The notes: a model not told the origin generated them from the letters alone. A DNA stretch of 64,000 nucleotides from Fulvivirga sediminis (GCF_016757215.1 NZ_JAESIY010000002.1:186001-250000); one strand, 5' to 3'; counted from the stretch's first letter, positions 17,270 through 25,501 are shown. Made by a program: numbers and translations.

Positions 17270-18157
17270 ATAGACTTTTATTTCGTTTTCAGTAGCTATC
17301 CAAAGTTGGTTTTTTCTTTTAGTAATTGCCTCAATATGATAATCACAAAACTCTTCTTTTTCAATTATCCCGTTTTTAATAAAGAACACTTTGGAATTGA
17401 TAGCAAAACAGACGGTTGACTGAATCACTTCTATAAATCCTATCAAGAAACCATAGTCATGGATATTGTCATTTCCTAAGTCAGCAAGTGAAAATTCTAA
17501 TTCCCAATCGACGCTAAAATCATTAATGTCTAAGCATTTTAGTTGAAAAAGTGAGTTCTCATTTTTTCCGAAAATTATTAGTTTCCTCGAATCACTTGAA
17601 AAATTAAAAGCGTTTATAGACCAAAAGTCAATAAGCTTTTCCCAATTAGTTTCTGAAATTAATTTATAAATATCTAGACCTTGACCACCTTGTTCTGCAT
17701 GAAATACTCCAACTAACTTAAAATCATTTGAATACTTAATTGCTATTGGTTGAGCAGAAATTGATATTTCTTTTGTGGAACCGCTATCAATATTTAATGG
17801 ATAAGCAGTATACCAAGTTTGACCAATTATTAAGATTCTTTGATCTGGTGACATGTTCATTACCATCACACCCCAGCCCTTATAGTAATTATCTGACAAT
17901 GGCAGATGAAACTCTCGCAGTATTTTGATTGAATCAAAATCAATTAATTGAACAATTCCGTTTTTTCTTCCAATCGCGACCACATTTAAATGCTCTAAAT
18001 AAACTAAGGTAGGAAGGCTTTCATCATCATCAAGAGCCAAATTTACTTCTCGTATCACACTGCGGCTATGATTTTCAAGATCATGAACACGAATTATCTT
18101 GTCGCCCCCTACACTAATTAATTTATCCTTAATAAAACCTAGATAATTATACTTCAT
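17258..18157 (-). CDS. WD40/beta-propeller-like repeat protein
   Basis: 299 residues with repeats of about 45 residues that suggest a beta-propeller: KDKLISVGGDKIIRVHDLEN, LEHLNVVAIGRKNGIVQLID, FNFSSDSRKLIIFG and KNQLWIATENEIKVYS. There is no signal peptide, so it is probably cytoplasmic. Propellers of this kind act as binding scaffolds, and no enzyme residue can be proposed. Repeat D lies just upstream of its ATG, and an attC-like hairpin overlaps its stop codon. It could pair functionally with the unknown protein encoded 55 bp downstream. Confidence 0.65.
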   Translation of the reverse strand: MKYNYLGFIKDKLISVGGDKIIRVHDLENHSRSVIREVNLALDDDESLPTLVYLEHLNVVAIGRKNGIVQLIDFDSIKILREFHLPLSDNYYKGWGVMVMNMSPDQRILIIGQTWYTAYPLNIDSGSTKEISISAQPIAIKYSNDFKLVGVFHAEQGGQGLDIYKLISETNWEKLIDFWSINAFNFSSDSRKLIIFGKNENSLFQLKCLDINDFSVDWELEFSLADLGNDNIHDYGFLIGFIEVIQSTVCFAINSKVFFIKNGIIEKEEFCDYHIEAITKRKNQLWIATENEIKVYSNV

Positions 18158-18162
18158 TATTA

Positions 18163-18250
18163 TTGTATATAATAAAACCGTTCAATTTGGCTTATTATTT
18201 AGTTAAAAAAAAAAAAAAATACCTTACCCCTTTTTTGGGAGGCAATAGCC
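18163..18250. repeat. Repeat D, copy 2
   Basis: The same 84-88 bp as at 15802, with a longer poly-A tract in the middle. It lies 6 bp before the propeller gene start and directly abuts repeat B at 18252. Confidence 0.75.
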
Positions 18251-18251
18251 T

Positions 18252-18455
18252 CGTTCCCGCCATGCTCTGCATGGTGGTACTACTTCATATTATTAGGCTT
18301 ACGGCCAACATTCCTCTATCTCCGACATAATTACTCAAGAGAATCTTCACCTAAGCGGCCAGAGGCTCGAAGGATGGTCGTAGCTTCCTTTCAAATTCCT
18401 TTCTTGTTGGCTATTTCGGTCAGAGGGCCGCTGCGCTTAACCTACTACCAGTTGG
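18252..18455. repeat. Dispersed repeat B, long copy
   Basis: About 204 bp, collinear with 13538-13755 apart from the missing heptamer expansion and small changes. It has no open frame and lies between repeat D and the partial REP element. Confidence 0.8.
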
Positions 18456-18522
18456 AGATAGCTTCGCTACACTTCGTTACGTTCGCAATAACCAGTATAA
18501 TTATAAATACTATCATAATTAC

Positions 18523-18561
18523 CGTCATCCCGGCCTAAACGAAGTGAAGAGCCGGGATCTC
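18523..18561. repeat. Half copy of the 114-bp REP-doublet element, inverted
   Basis: The 39 bp from CGTCATCCCGGCC to GCCGGGATCTC are the reverse complement of the right-hand hairpin of the elements at 28001, 28678 and 29132. The arms ATCCCGGC/GCCGGGAT are intact. Confidence 0.75.
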
Positions 18562-18633
18562 AGAGACATCAGTGATTATTAGGTGATTCTTTGGAATAGA
18601 CTATGACCATCTGGCATAGCTCTCATTAACCTG

Positions 18634-19254
18634 TTATTTTTTAATCTGTCCATAGGGTTGCATTACAGTGATTAAACTATCTAAACTCAATTTCACTGTT
18701 TGAAGGCTTTTATGATTCGGTAGTTCATTGCGCTGATAATTTTCCATCATGGGAGCTGTAACCATAACCTTGGTTAAAACTTCCAAATCATTTAATTTCT
18801 TCTCCACAGAATCTAATTGGGCCACGGTCCGGTCCAGCAATGAGGCTTTACGTTCTTGATCCTTTTTTAAACTATCAATAAATTTTTTCAGGTCATTTTT
18901 CATAGTGGAATCATTAATATCATCTGCGTACCGAGTAAGAGATCTCCAATAATCTTGGTTATTATTGTTATACGTACGATAATTCTTCAAGCTATCAAAT
19001 TTCAAATCTCTCACCTCCTCTAATCTTAACATTAAAGATTTTAATTCCTGATCATGCTCCAATGCTTCTTTAAATAACTTCTCAACAATATCATTATGCT
19101 TCATTCTGCTAAATGGCATATAATCTACACTTTGATCATCTTTCATAACTTCAGGCGTTTGATCCTCTTGAGGTGCTACCTTTTTAATTTCGCCATTCTG
19201 AGCACAAGATATTGCAAAAAGTAATATGAGAAACAATAATTTACTCTTGATCAT
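18634..19254 (-). CDS. Coiled-coil lipoprotein
   Basis: 206 residues. The signal IKSKLLFLILLFA ends in the lipobox ISCA. The mature protein is nearly all helical, with heptad-like runs (LKSLMLRLEEVRDLKFDSL, DRTVAQLDSVEKKLNDLEV), so a coiled-coil or helical bundle anchored in a membrane is expected. No enzymatic motif or family is recognised. The gene has its own AT-rich upstream spacer. The partial REP element and repeat B lie downstream. Confidence 0.7.
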   Translation of the reverse strand: MIKSKLLFLILLFAISCAQNGEIKKVAPQEDQTPEVMKDDQSVDYMPFSRMKHNDIVEKLFKEALEHDQELKSLMLRLEEVRDLKFDSLKNYRTYNNNNQDYWRSLTRYADDINDSTMKNDLKKFIDSLKKDQERKASLLDRTVAQLDSVEKKLNDLEVLTKVMVTAPMMENYQRNELPNHKSLQTVKLSLDSLITVMQPYGQIKK

Positions 19255-19437
19255 AATAAAATATAACTTATTTAATAATATATAATGTTTTAATATTTAA
19301 ATATATAAAATTCAATTATACATATTTAAAAATATATTATATCTTAACTTACACTAATACTGACTTATAGTGAGTATTTAAAACCTCAATCCATTTACTT
19401 GTAATCACTTCTTAGAAGCTAAAGAAAAAAGTACCTC

Positions 19438-19456
19438 TTCCTCTGAAAAAGAGGAA
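19438..19456 (-). terminator. Hairpin after the gene at 19473
   Basis: TTCCTC and GAGGAA pair around a 7-nt loop, 16 bp past the stop of the minus-strand membrane protein gene. The minus strand then reads GAGGTACTTTTTTC, with a T-run a little distant from the stem. Confidence 0.4.
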
Positions 19457-19472
19457 ACATTTACACCTATTT

Positions 19473-20114
19473 TTAATTTTCGATTAGTTTGTATAAGTCG
19501 GTTTCGAAGCTGTCAGTTTTAGCCCCTATTGTTACTTGTTGATAGCTGAATTTATTTCCATCACTACCAGAAGCACTTCCTAGGTCCCAATTGTAAACAT
19601 AAATTTTTGTGCTGTCTGGAAACGGTTGATTATATGGAAAGAACTCAATTTTAACTATATCACCATTATCGGTTAAAAAGTAGTACTCTCCGAATTTTGC
19701 ACTCTCTCCCTTGAGGTCGAATTGCGTCTTAAGAATTCCGTTTTGTGGTATGCGATATATTCGCTTCCTGTTTTCATATTCCTTTTTTGCACCATCTTCT
19801 TGCCTATAAATCAAGACTATAGTGCCCGAAAAGTTAGCTGGAATGATAAAGACATCATCAGAGGGCTTATTAACCTGAATGAATATGCAATACACAAGTA
19901 CTGGTGAAATTCCTATTAAAGCCTGCCAAATTTTGAATCTTCGGAATTTCTTGATCAGCCCATTAATCAGTATAAAGAATATTCCTAATCCAATCGAAAG
20001 AAAATACAAATAGGTTGGCCATCCAGCATCAATGAACATCCAAATATTCATTACAAGTCCAAAGAAAATGTAAAGAATCCCGATTATTCCAAGTGGTGTT
20101 TTTAAGTTCTTCAT
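19473..20114 (-). CDS. Membrane protein with DUF6843-like C-terminal domain
   Basis: 213 residues. Three hydrophobic segments fill the first 85 residues (GIIGILYIFFGLVMNIWMFI, YLYFLSIGLGIFFILINGLI, ALIGISPVLVYCIFIQV). The soluble C-terminal part starts FIIPANFSGTIVLIYRQEDG and continues with YRIPQNGILKTQF, which resembles the DUF6843 pattern often seen in Bacteroidota; the function is unknown. The soluble part should face the periplasm or cytoplasm as one domain. It has no operon partner: a hairpin follows, and a long spacer precedes it. Confidence 0.65.
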   Translation of the reverse strand: MKNLKTPLGIIGILYIFFGLVMNIWMFIDAGWPTYLYFLSIGLGIFFILINGLIKKFRRFKIWQALIGISPVLVYCIFIQVNKPSDDVFIIPANFSGTIVLIYRQEDGAKKEYENRKRIYRIPQNGILKTQFDLKGESAKFGEYYFLTDNGDIVKIEFFPYNQPFPDSTKIYVYNWDLGSASGSDGNKFSYQQVTIGAKTDSFETDLYKLIEN

Positions 20115-20445
20115 TCAAAGGTATGAGCAAGCATTAGTTTATAATTATTACTTGTGGCAGACTTTACTATGTCCAAGCATATATTAAGTTTAATGATAAT
20201 GGCATTACGAATACCCATGAAATATAATCTTCAAGATATAATAAAATAGCATACATATGTTATTAATTCTGGAATCATCATGTGTGCTAACGCTTAGCGT
20301 ATCTTTCTTGCAGTTCATCAGTTCTATTAAATGCCTCCAATAGAGTTGCGCCTCAGTAGAAAAGATCAAAAATACCATCCTTAAAGATTATAGAATTTAT
20401 AGTTGCTCATTGAATAAAAATAGCATTTACCTGATCAGATAGCAA
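20115..20445. other. Gene-free spacer
   Basis: AT-rich DNA upstream of the gene at 19473. A block near 20172 (ATTAAGTTTAATGATAA) resembles one near 12850 (ATTAAGTTTGATGATAA) and may be another decayed repeat. Otherwise nothing is recognised. Confidence 0.35.
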
Positions 20446-20583
20446 ACCACCATGCTGAGCATGGCGGGAACGAGGGGCGTCCGCTCAAGCTATATATGGA
20501 TCGTAGCGGATGCTACGACCAGTCTAAGAGGCGCAGTCTGGCTCAATTTGAGTCAGAGCCGTCTAATCGATTGTGCGGTCGGC
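20446..20583. repeat. Composite: inverted head of repeat B joined to full repeat C
   Basis: 20446-20474 is the reverse complement of the repeat B head (CATGCTC..ATGG..GGGAACG). 20477-20524 is the 48-bp segment identical to 16292-16339. 20542-20583 is the CTCAATTTGAGTCAG block shared with 13831. A spurious 68-codon open frame spans it and is not a gene. Confidence 0.8.
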
Positions 20584-20596
20584 TTATATTTTTTTT

Positions 20597-21130
20597 TCAT
20601 TCTATTGGTTTCCATTTTCCTTTCTCGAAAAATACATTGTGAAATTTTGGCGACTTAAACACTAAATAGAAATCCCAAGCACTTCTGTAAGTTGTCGGAT
20701 TACTTGTCATAATGTGGTGTGTCGGTTGTTCCATTTCAATAATCAGTCTAGCAGAACTATATGGTGTCGTTGTTTTAATTGTCCCCCGAAACGTTTTTAA
20801 TATATTCTCTTTTTCAGTCACATAGAAGAAAATTGAGTCGTAGTTAGTTATTTCAAATCGAAAATGGTTGTATTGCCAATCAGTCTGTTCGCCTTCGAAA
20901 TAGTCTCGATTAACAACATATTCCCCACAGTAATCTTCCTTGTCCAATTCTGTCTTTGAAGTCAACCACTGAAAAACTCCCGACAGTAGTGCGAGTCCGA
21001 AAATTCCGAGCCAAATAATCCCAAGTATTTTTCCAATCCATAGCTTTCTTGATAGAAGCCAAGCTATCAATAGAATTCCAGTCAATGGAACAAGAATGAA
21101 AATGAAAAATAAGTTAAATCCGAATCCCAT
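20597..21130 (-). CDS. Small membrane protein, unknown function
   Basis: 177 residues. Two hydrophobic segments at the N-terminus (FNLFFIFILVPLTGILLIAWLL, then GIIWLGIFGLALLSGVF) are followed by a soluble, beta-rich domain of about 120 residues. That domain contains the motif YCGEYVVNRDYFEGEQTDWQ. No family is recognised. Repeat C begins right after its stop, and the hairpin at 21166 lies before its start, so it is again framed as a single-gene cassette. Confidence 0.6.
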   Translation of the reverse strand: MGFGFNLFFIFILVPLTGILLIAWLLSRKLWIGKILGIIWLGIFGLALLSGVFQWLTSKTELDKEDYCGEYVVNRDYFEGEQTDWQYNHFRFEITNYDSIFFYVTEKENILKTFRGTIKTTTPYSSARLIIEMEQPTHHIMTSNPTTYRSAWDFYLVFKSPKFHNVFFEKGKWKPIE

Positions 21131-21165
21131 TTTTCTTTCTTAGGTGTCTATTTTTTTAGCTGTCG

Positions 21166-21215
21166 CACAACGGTTTGGCTAAACTGCGTTTTAATGCAGT
21201 TTAGGTTTTGTTGTG
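21166..21215 (-). other. attC-like hairpin
   Basis: Outer arms CACAAC (21166-21171) and GTTGTG (21210-21215) enclose inner arms TAAACTGC (21180-21187) and GCAGTTTA (21196-21203), with loop GTTTTAAT. It lies between the stop of the ABC-3C ATPase gene and the next minus-strand gene. The 11-bp loop region is shared with the hairpin at 17225. Confidence 0.5.
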
Positions 21216-21236
21216 GATATGTGCTTTTTGATTCAT

Positions 21237-23087
21237 TTAATCGATTGGAATAAATCCATATCTTCCTTGGCTACTATTCTTAGTAAAGTGTATGTAGTTA
21301 ATCTTGCGCACTACAATATCACTAGGAGACTTGTTGTCAAATACAATAATTTGACGGTCTGGCGGGGTTTTGGACAGTGCTTCAAAGAATGCTGATTCCA
21401 TGTCTGAGCTTAGTTCATCTTCTTCCGTATAATCGGCTTTTTGATACGCAGTTAACGGGGAGTCTATAATTACTGTACCTGGATGGGGAAGGGACTTTCC
21501 GTAGCAATAGTTCATTAAGCCAATTATGAACGCGGTATGTGCTATTCCGCGAAAGCCTTTTCCGTTACTTACCCTCGCTTTTCCATCGATAATCAAATCC
21601 ATCGTAGTAGGGTCAAACTGAACACTAGGGTTTGGACTGAAGTCCCAATCCTTAAGGTTTTGGGCGACATAATCACTAAACTCCTGATGCGTAGTGTAGT
21701 TGATCTCAGTTACATCGTCTACGGCTATTTGCTTCGTTTGTAGTTCTTCTGAAAGCTTGGATTTTTCTACCGCGAGATCTGAAATTCTTTTTTCGATACT
21801 CTGAACTTCGACCATGTTCTTCTGCTCCTGAAGGAGGTTTTCTACTTCTTGTTTTGTGCGTGCTTTTCTGGGCTCAAGATCGCGGGCTATAATTTCACTT
21901 AGTTCTTTAAGCTCTAGTTCTGTAACACGCTGTTCCTGCTGCAGTTGTTGTTTTTCGGCATCCAGATTTTTGATCGTTCCCAAGAGGTCGGCCATTTTGA
22001 TTTGAATTTTCTCTATTTCCGCTTCCATTGCTGCACGTACTTCCTGTCCTTCTTCACTTTGTATGTTACAATCGAAATGATCTTTATCAAGGGCATTGCC
22101 ACAGACTGGGCATTCAACGGTGTGTAATTGGTTTAGCATTTCTTCTCCAGTCGTTACAAATTCAAGTCGCTTGAGATCGCTTTGGTAGTGGGTTTGAAGA
22201 AGGTGGAAGCGGTCTTGCAATTCGCTATTCATAAGTATCCGTGACTTATAGTTTTCGATCTTTTCCCAAAGTTCTTTTCGCTTCTTGGTGAGTTCTTCCT
22301 GCTCTTTACTGATTTCGCTCAAAATGCTTGAGAGTTCAGCAATTCGGGCTTCGATTCGAAGTGCTTCTTCTTTAGTGTCTGTTACGTTGAGGGCGGTAAG
22401 TTTATCGTTGTATTCGGCTACGAACTTTTCAATTAGGGCAATTTGCCCATTTAACCGTCCTCGCCTTATTTTCTTATCTTCAATTTCTTCAAGATCACTG
22501 GCATCTGTGCCAGTTAGTAGCAGTGAAAAAACCGACTCTTCTGCGGTTTTACTCACTACCTGCCCCGTGTAAATCGGTGATTTTTCATCAATAACTTCAA
22601 CTTCATCAACTGATATCAGTCGGGCGATATCTCTAAAGCTTAGGCTACGTGTGGAATTGCGTTGGTTTGTTTTGATCTTCTTTCCCGTAAGATCAATGAT
22701 TTGAAGCAGTCGGCCAGAGAATGTATCTGTATTGTTGGCTTCATGCTTCTTTTTCAAAGTTATTTTGTCTTTTCGAGTAGGAAATTCATCGATTGACACT
22801 TTTGCCATCGTGAAGTCTGAGGATGTCCGCAGATCCCTTTTAAAGGTGAGGGGTTGATTTTCATTGAGTTTGATTTCTAAGTAAATATCTGTGTATCCTA
22901 CTGCCTCGTCAATTTGCTTGGGTAATCTATCTGCCCCCAACATGTAATCAAGGCATTGGATAGCGTAGGATTTTCCAGTGTTGGAAGCTCCGTCTATTAC
23001 GTTCAATCCTCTTTCGAATACTAGTGAGGCATCGGACACTCCTGGCCCTGTAACTCTAAGTTCTTTTATGTGTATGCGGTTATTCAT
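21237..23087 (-). CDS. ABC-3C system SMC/Rad50-like ATPase (DUF3732-type)
   Basis: 616 residues. The Walker A motif is GASNTGKS (G33-S40). A long coiled coil occupies about 190-480, interrupted by a zinc-hook-like CPVCGNALDKDHFDC (C326, C329, C340). Near the C-terminus VSNGKGFRGIAHTAF is the signature-like segment, and GTVIIDSPLTAY holds the Walker B Asp (D542). This Rad50-like layout is that of the ATPase subunit in ABC-three-component conflict systems, predicted to act on nucleic acids. The start overlaps the middle-component stop by 8 nt. The biological role, probably anti-phage, is inferred from the family. Confidence 0.82.
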   Translation of the reverse strand: MNNRIHIKELRVTGPGVSDASLVFERGLNVIDGASNTGKSYAIQCLDYMLGADRLPKQIDEAVGYTDIYLEIKLNENQPLTFKRDLRTSSDFTMAKVSIDEFPTRKDKITLKKKHEANNTDTFSGRLLQIIDLTGKKIKTNQRNSTRSLSFRDIARLISVDEVEVIDEKSPIYTGQVVSKTAEESVFSLLLTGTDASDLEEIEDKKIRRGRLNGQIALIEKFVAEYNDKLTALNVTDTKEEALRIEARIAELSSILSEISKEQEELTKKRKELWEKIENYKSRILMNSELQDRFHLLQTHYQSDLKRLEFVTTGEEMLNQLHTVECPVCGNALDKDHFDCNIQSEEGQEVRAAMEAEIEKIQIKMADLLGTIKNLDAEKQQLQQEQRVTELELKELSEIIARDLEPRKARTKQEVENLLQEQKNMVEVQSIEKRISDLAVEKSKLSEELQTKQIAVDDVTEINYTTHQEFSDYVAQNLKDWDFSPNPSVQFDPTTMDLIIDGKARVSNGKGFRGIAHTAFIIGLMNYCYGKSLPHPGTVIIDSPLTAYQKADYTEEDELSSDMESAFFEALSKTPPDRQIIVFDNKSPSDIVVRKINYIHFTKNSSQGRYGFIPID

Positions 23088-23586
23088 AATTCATACTTTC
23101 TCTTAAATAAGCCTCCCGTGAAAATTCGCTACCCCATGTTTCCAGATTTTGCTTCATGTATTGGTCCAGCTCAAAGTCGGAATAGTTGTTGAATTTTTCT
23201 ATTACGAAACTTACACAACTCTTAAGCTGATTTGCGTAATCTGAAGTCAAGTAATCTAGAAACTTTTGGGTAAGCGGACTGGCCGCATAGTTTATTCCCC
23301 CGCCATCGAATTGGATTTTAATAAGCTGCCTGCTTTTCATAATAAGAAGGCCGTTTCTGAGCCTTTCTCGTTTGATTAATATTTCTGCGGATCTGAATGG
23401 ATATGATGGGTGCAGGCTAGTTTGCTCAGGATCAATATCTGCTGTATGCAGAACGAGGTAGTCGTAATAGATAAGCCGTTGGAGATCCGCTGCTTTTGGC
23501 GCAATACCGGATAAAATGAATAACGAGCGGAGTCCGTATTCAACAGGGGTATTGAATAGTCTTATATCTCTTACTTCATTCTTCAT
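23080..23586 (-). CDS. ABC-3C system middle component
   Basis: 168 residues. It opens RDIRLFNTPVEYGLRSLFIL, the typical start of ABC-3C middle-component proteins, followed by LQRLIYYDYLVLHTADI and SPLTQKFLDYL. The predicted helices suggest a winged-helix-like adaptor. Such proteins are thought to link the nuclease/effector protein with the SMC-like ATPase. The gene overlaps both neighbours (11 nt upstream, 8 nt downstream), so the three should be made in fixed proportion. No catalytic residues are expected or seen. Confidence 0.78.
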   Translation of the reverse strand: MKNEVRDIRLFNTPVEYGLRSLFILSGIAPKAADLQRLIYYDYLVLHTADIDPEQTSLHPSYPFRSAEILIKRERLRNGLLIMKSRQLIKIQFDGGGINYAASPLTQKFLDYLTSDYANQLKSCVSFVIEKFNNYSDFELDQYMKQNLETWGSEFSREAYLRESMNYE

Positions 23587-24697
23587 TGATGCGAACCCAT
23601 ATTAATTTGTCTTCGTTTGCCAAGTGATGAATGATGCCCTTTTTGTCGTTAGGGTTCCATTCTGATTTCAGAATATTATTTCCATCCAGTGAGCACTGAA
23701 CCGATGCATTTAACACGGCTTTGACTCGGTTAAAACCGTTCTCATGAATATCCTCGCATATTTCTATGACTGAATCATAAATATCGTCTTTGAACTGACG
23801 GAAATGTATTTCTGCATTTTGCGATATGTCACGACTAAATTGTTCCAATGCTTCTGAAGAAAAGAAATATACTCGCTGGCGTTTTAAGTGATTGCTCAAA
23901 TCGGGCTTATTATCGAGGGATTCCAAGGATTCGAATTTTTCTTTTGAAAAGTCCCCATAAGCTAGAAGGAGCTGCTCGATGTAACGGGTTTCTTTCGGGT
24001 CAAGCTGGTCTGAAGGTTTAGCTACTATCCTCTGTCTTTTCTGCATGAGGCCTCCAAAGCGATAGCTATGCCATATTGTTTGCTGGTGCTGTTCAATTAG
24101 CTCAAGCGGTGGAATGCTTTTAACAATACTAAAGTCAAAAGATTCTACAAATGACTTAAGGTCTCCCTCAAGAATTACATCATCCTTGGAAGTTATGTGT
24201 TTTTGACAATATTTTTCCCAATTCTCGACAAGTCCATTTTTCAGAGTTTCGGGGTCTTCCAAATAACCTTCCAATTTAGAACCAATCCCACTTGGTGCCA
24301 TGAAATAATAGTTTTCTGGAACTGTATAATCACCTTTCTGTGTGTAATAGCAGAGTTTCGCAAGCTCCTTCCAAATGTCAGTTGGTGCCAATGCAGATTG
24401 GTAGTATTTACACTGGTAGCAGTCCCAACACGTCTTGTCCATGTAGGCTACGACATCACGCCCTTTATCACCGGCTCCACCTGATCGAACTACTCTTTCA
24501 TATTTGCTTTGTTTCCTGACATAACCATGTACCCATTCTAAAACAAAGTCTTCGTACTGATCAGCTGACATATTGCGTAGTTTCTCTACCGGAGCAAGTT
24601 TTGGGCTTAGAATTTCTTCATTGCTCTCAATATGTCCTTTTCCAGATGGTTTAGGGATTTCAACTAATTTCTCTATGTGATCCTCTTTCGTATTCAA
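23576..24697 (-). CDS. ABC-3C system effector with PD-(D/E)xK nuclease domain
   Basis: 373 residues. Residues about 38-185 form a restriction-endonuclease-like domain: ADQYEDFVLEWV (E49 or E54), GAGDKGRD (D81) and YQCKYY (Q95-x-K97). These are the D..QxK signature of Mrr/REase nucleases. The region about 190-373 looks helical and carries no known domain; in ABC-3C systems it marks the C-terminal dimerisation or partner-binding part. It is the first gene of the operon, with a strong promoter 100 bp upstream. Two Cys near the active site (CWDCYQC) could bind a metal. Confidence 0.8.
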   Translation of the reverse strand: MNTKEDHIEKLVEIPKPSGKGHIESNEEILSPKLAPVEKLRNMSADQYEDFVLEWVHGYVRKQSKYERVVRSGGAGDKGRDVVAYMDKTCWDCYQCKYYQSALAPTDIWKELAKLCYYTQKGDYTVPENYYFMAPSGIGSKLEGYLEDPETLKNGLVENWEKYCQKHITSKDDVILEGDLKSFVESFDFSIVKSIPPLELIEQHQQTIWHSYRFGGLMQKRQRIVAKPSDQLDPKETRYIEQLLLAYGDFSKEKFESLESLDNKPDLSNHLKRQRVYFFSSEALEQFSRDISQNAEIHFRQFKDDIYDSVIEICEDIHENGFNRVKAVLNASVQCSLDGNNILKSEWNPNDKKGIIHHLANEDKLIWVRINEE

Positions 24698-24796
24698 TTA
24701 ATCTTTTTTTGTAGTAATCAGTTTTTGCATTATCCACAACATCCGACTATATGCAATACACAATACTTCGTAATATTTAATTAAACAATTGATTAT

Positions 24797-24828
24797 CAAA
24801 AGTATACCCATTTGCAAATACTTACAAA
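24797..24828 (-). promoter_or_regulatory. Bacteroidota-type promoter of the ABC-3C operon
   Basis: On the minus strand TTTG (24825-24828) is followed after exactly 20 bp by TACTTTTG (24797-24804). This is a full match to the TTTG-N19/21-TAnnTTTG consensus. The predicted start of transcription is near 24790, giving a leader of about 93 nt before the nuclease gene. Confidence 0.65.
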
Positions 24829-24850
24829 CGCTTATAAGCATTTATAAGCG
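24829..24850. promoter_or_regulatory. Perfect palindrome touching the -33 box (operator-like)
   Basis: Arms CGCTTATAA and TTATAAGCG are separated by GCAT, and the element ends at the base next to the TTTG box. A dyad in this place is a natural site for a repressor or activator. No regulator gene is encoded in the operon itself. Confidence 0.5.
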
Positions 24851-25061
24851 GTTAACTTTCAATACTTGAATTTAACAATTCCAATAAAAATTTAAGTCTT
24901 AAAAATTAAATTATTGTCAGAAGTTTTACCTCTCTCAGCTAAAGACCTGATGTTATAATGGAAATAAGGTTATGTAAAATCGGCCCTTTTGAATTTCTTC
25001 TCTCCTAACTAATTGTTCAAAATGCTAAGTGTATTACATTTACTGCATAATTAATACATTC

Positions 25062-25433
25062 ATGAACAAAGGACTCCTTACTATAGTGCTGTTGGTGGTT
25101 TCCAACACTTTTATGACCTTCGCCTGGTATGGTCATTTGAAATTTAAAGAGATGAGCTGGTTTGCCCATTTGGGGTTGGAATCGGTTATTCTTATCAGCT
25201 GGGGGATAGCGCTATTTGAATATATCTTTCAGGTACCCGCTAACAAAATCGGCTTTAATGAAAACGGCGGTCCATTTAATTTATGGCAACTAAAGGTAAT
25301 TCAGGAAGTGATTACGCTCACTATATTCACCTTGTTTACCATTGTTTTCTTTAAAAATGAAACCTTCAAAATCAACCATTTAATAGGCTTCATTTTTCTC
25401 ATTTTGGCGGTTTACTTCATTTTCAAAAAATAA
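25062..25433 (+). CDS. DMT-family/DUF486 small membrane protein
   Basis: From the ATG at 25062 the protein has 123 residues and four hydrophobic segments. FMTFAWYGHLKF, WGIALFEYIFQVPANKIG and QLKVIQEVITL are hallmarks of DUF486, a four-helix family related to drug/metabolite transporters. Its substrate is unknown. The open frame reaches back to 25029, but MNKGLLTIVLL is the family start. It is a single gene, convergent with the DUF2007-like gene at 25502. Confidence 0.85.
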   Translation: MNKGLLTIVLLVVSNTFMTFAWYGHLKFKEMSWFAHLGLESVILISWGIALFEYIFQVPANKIGFNENGGPFNLWQLKVIQEVITLTIFTLFTIVFFKNETFKINHLIGFIFLILAVYFIFKK

Positions 25434-25501
25434 AATTGCTGCAGTAATTTGCTTCGCTACGCGCGCTAGATCGATATTTGCTTTTCAAAATGGGTAAAAC
25501 A

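Noticed and set aside
12708-20583. Insertion sequence with a transposase
   Set aside because: No transposase frame or DDE pattern was found in the repeats, so they are listed as dispersed repeats only.
20452-20658. 68-codon open frame on the plus strand beginning MLSMAGTRG
   Set aside because: It lies wholly in the composite repeat B/C and runs into the end of an opposing gene; no protein character.
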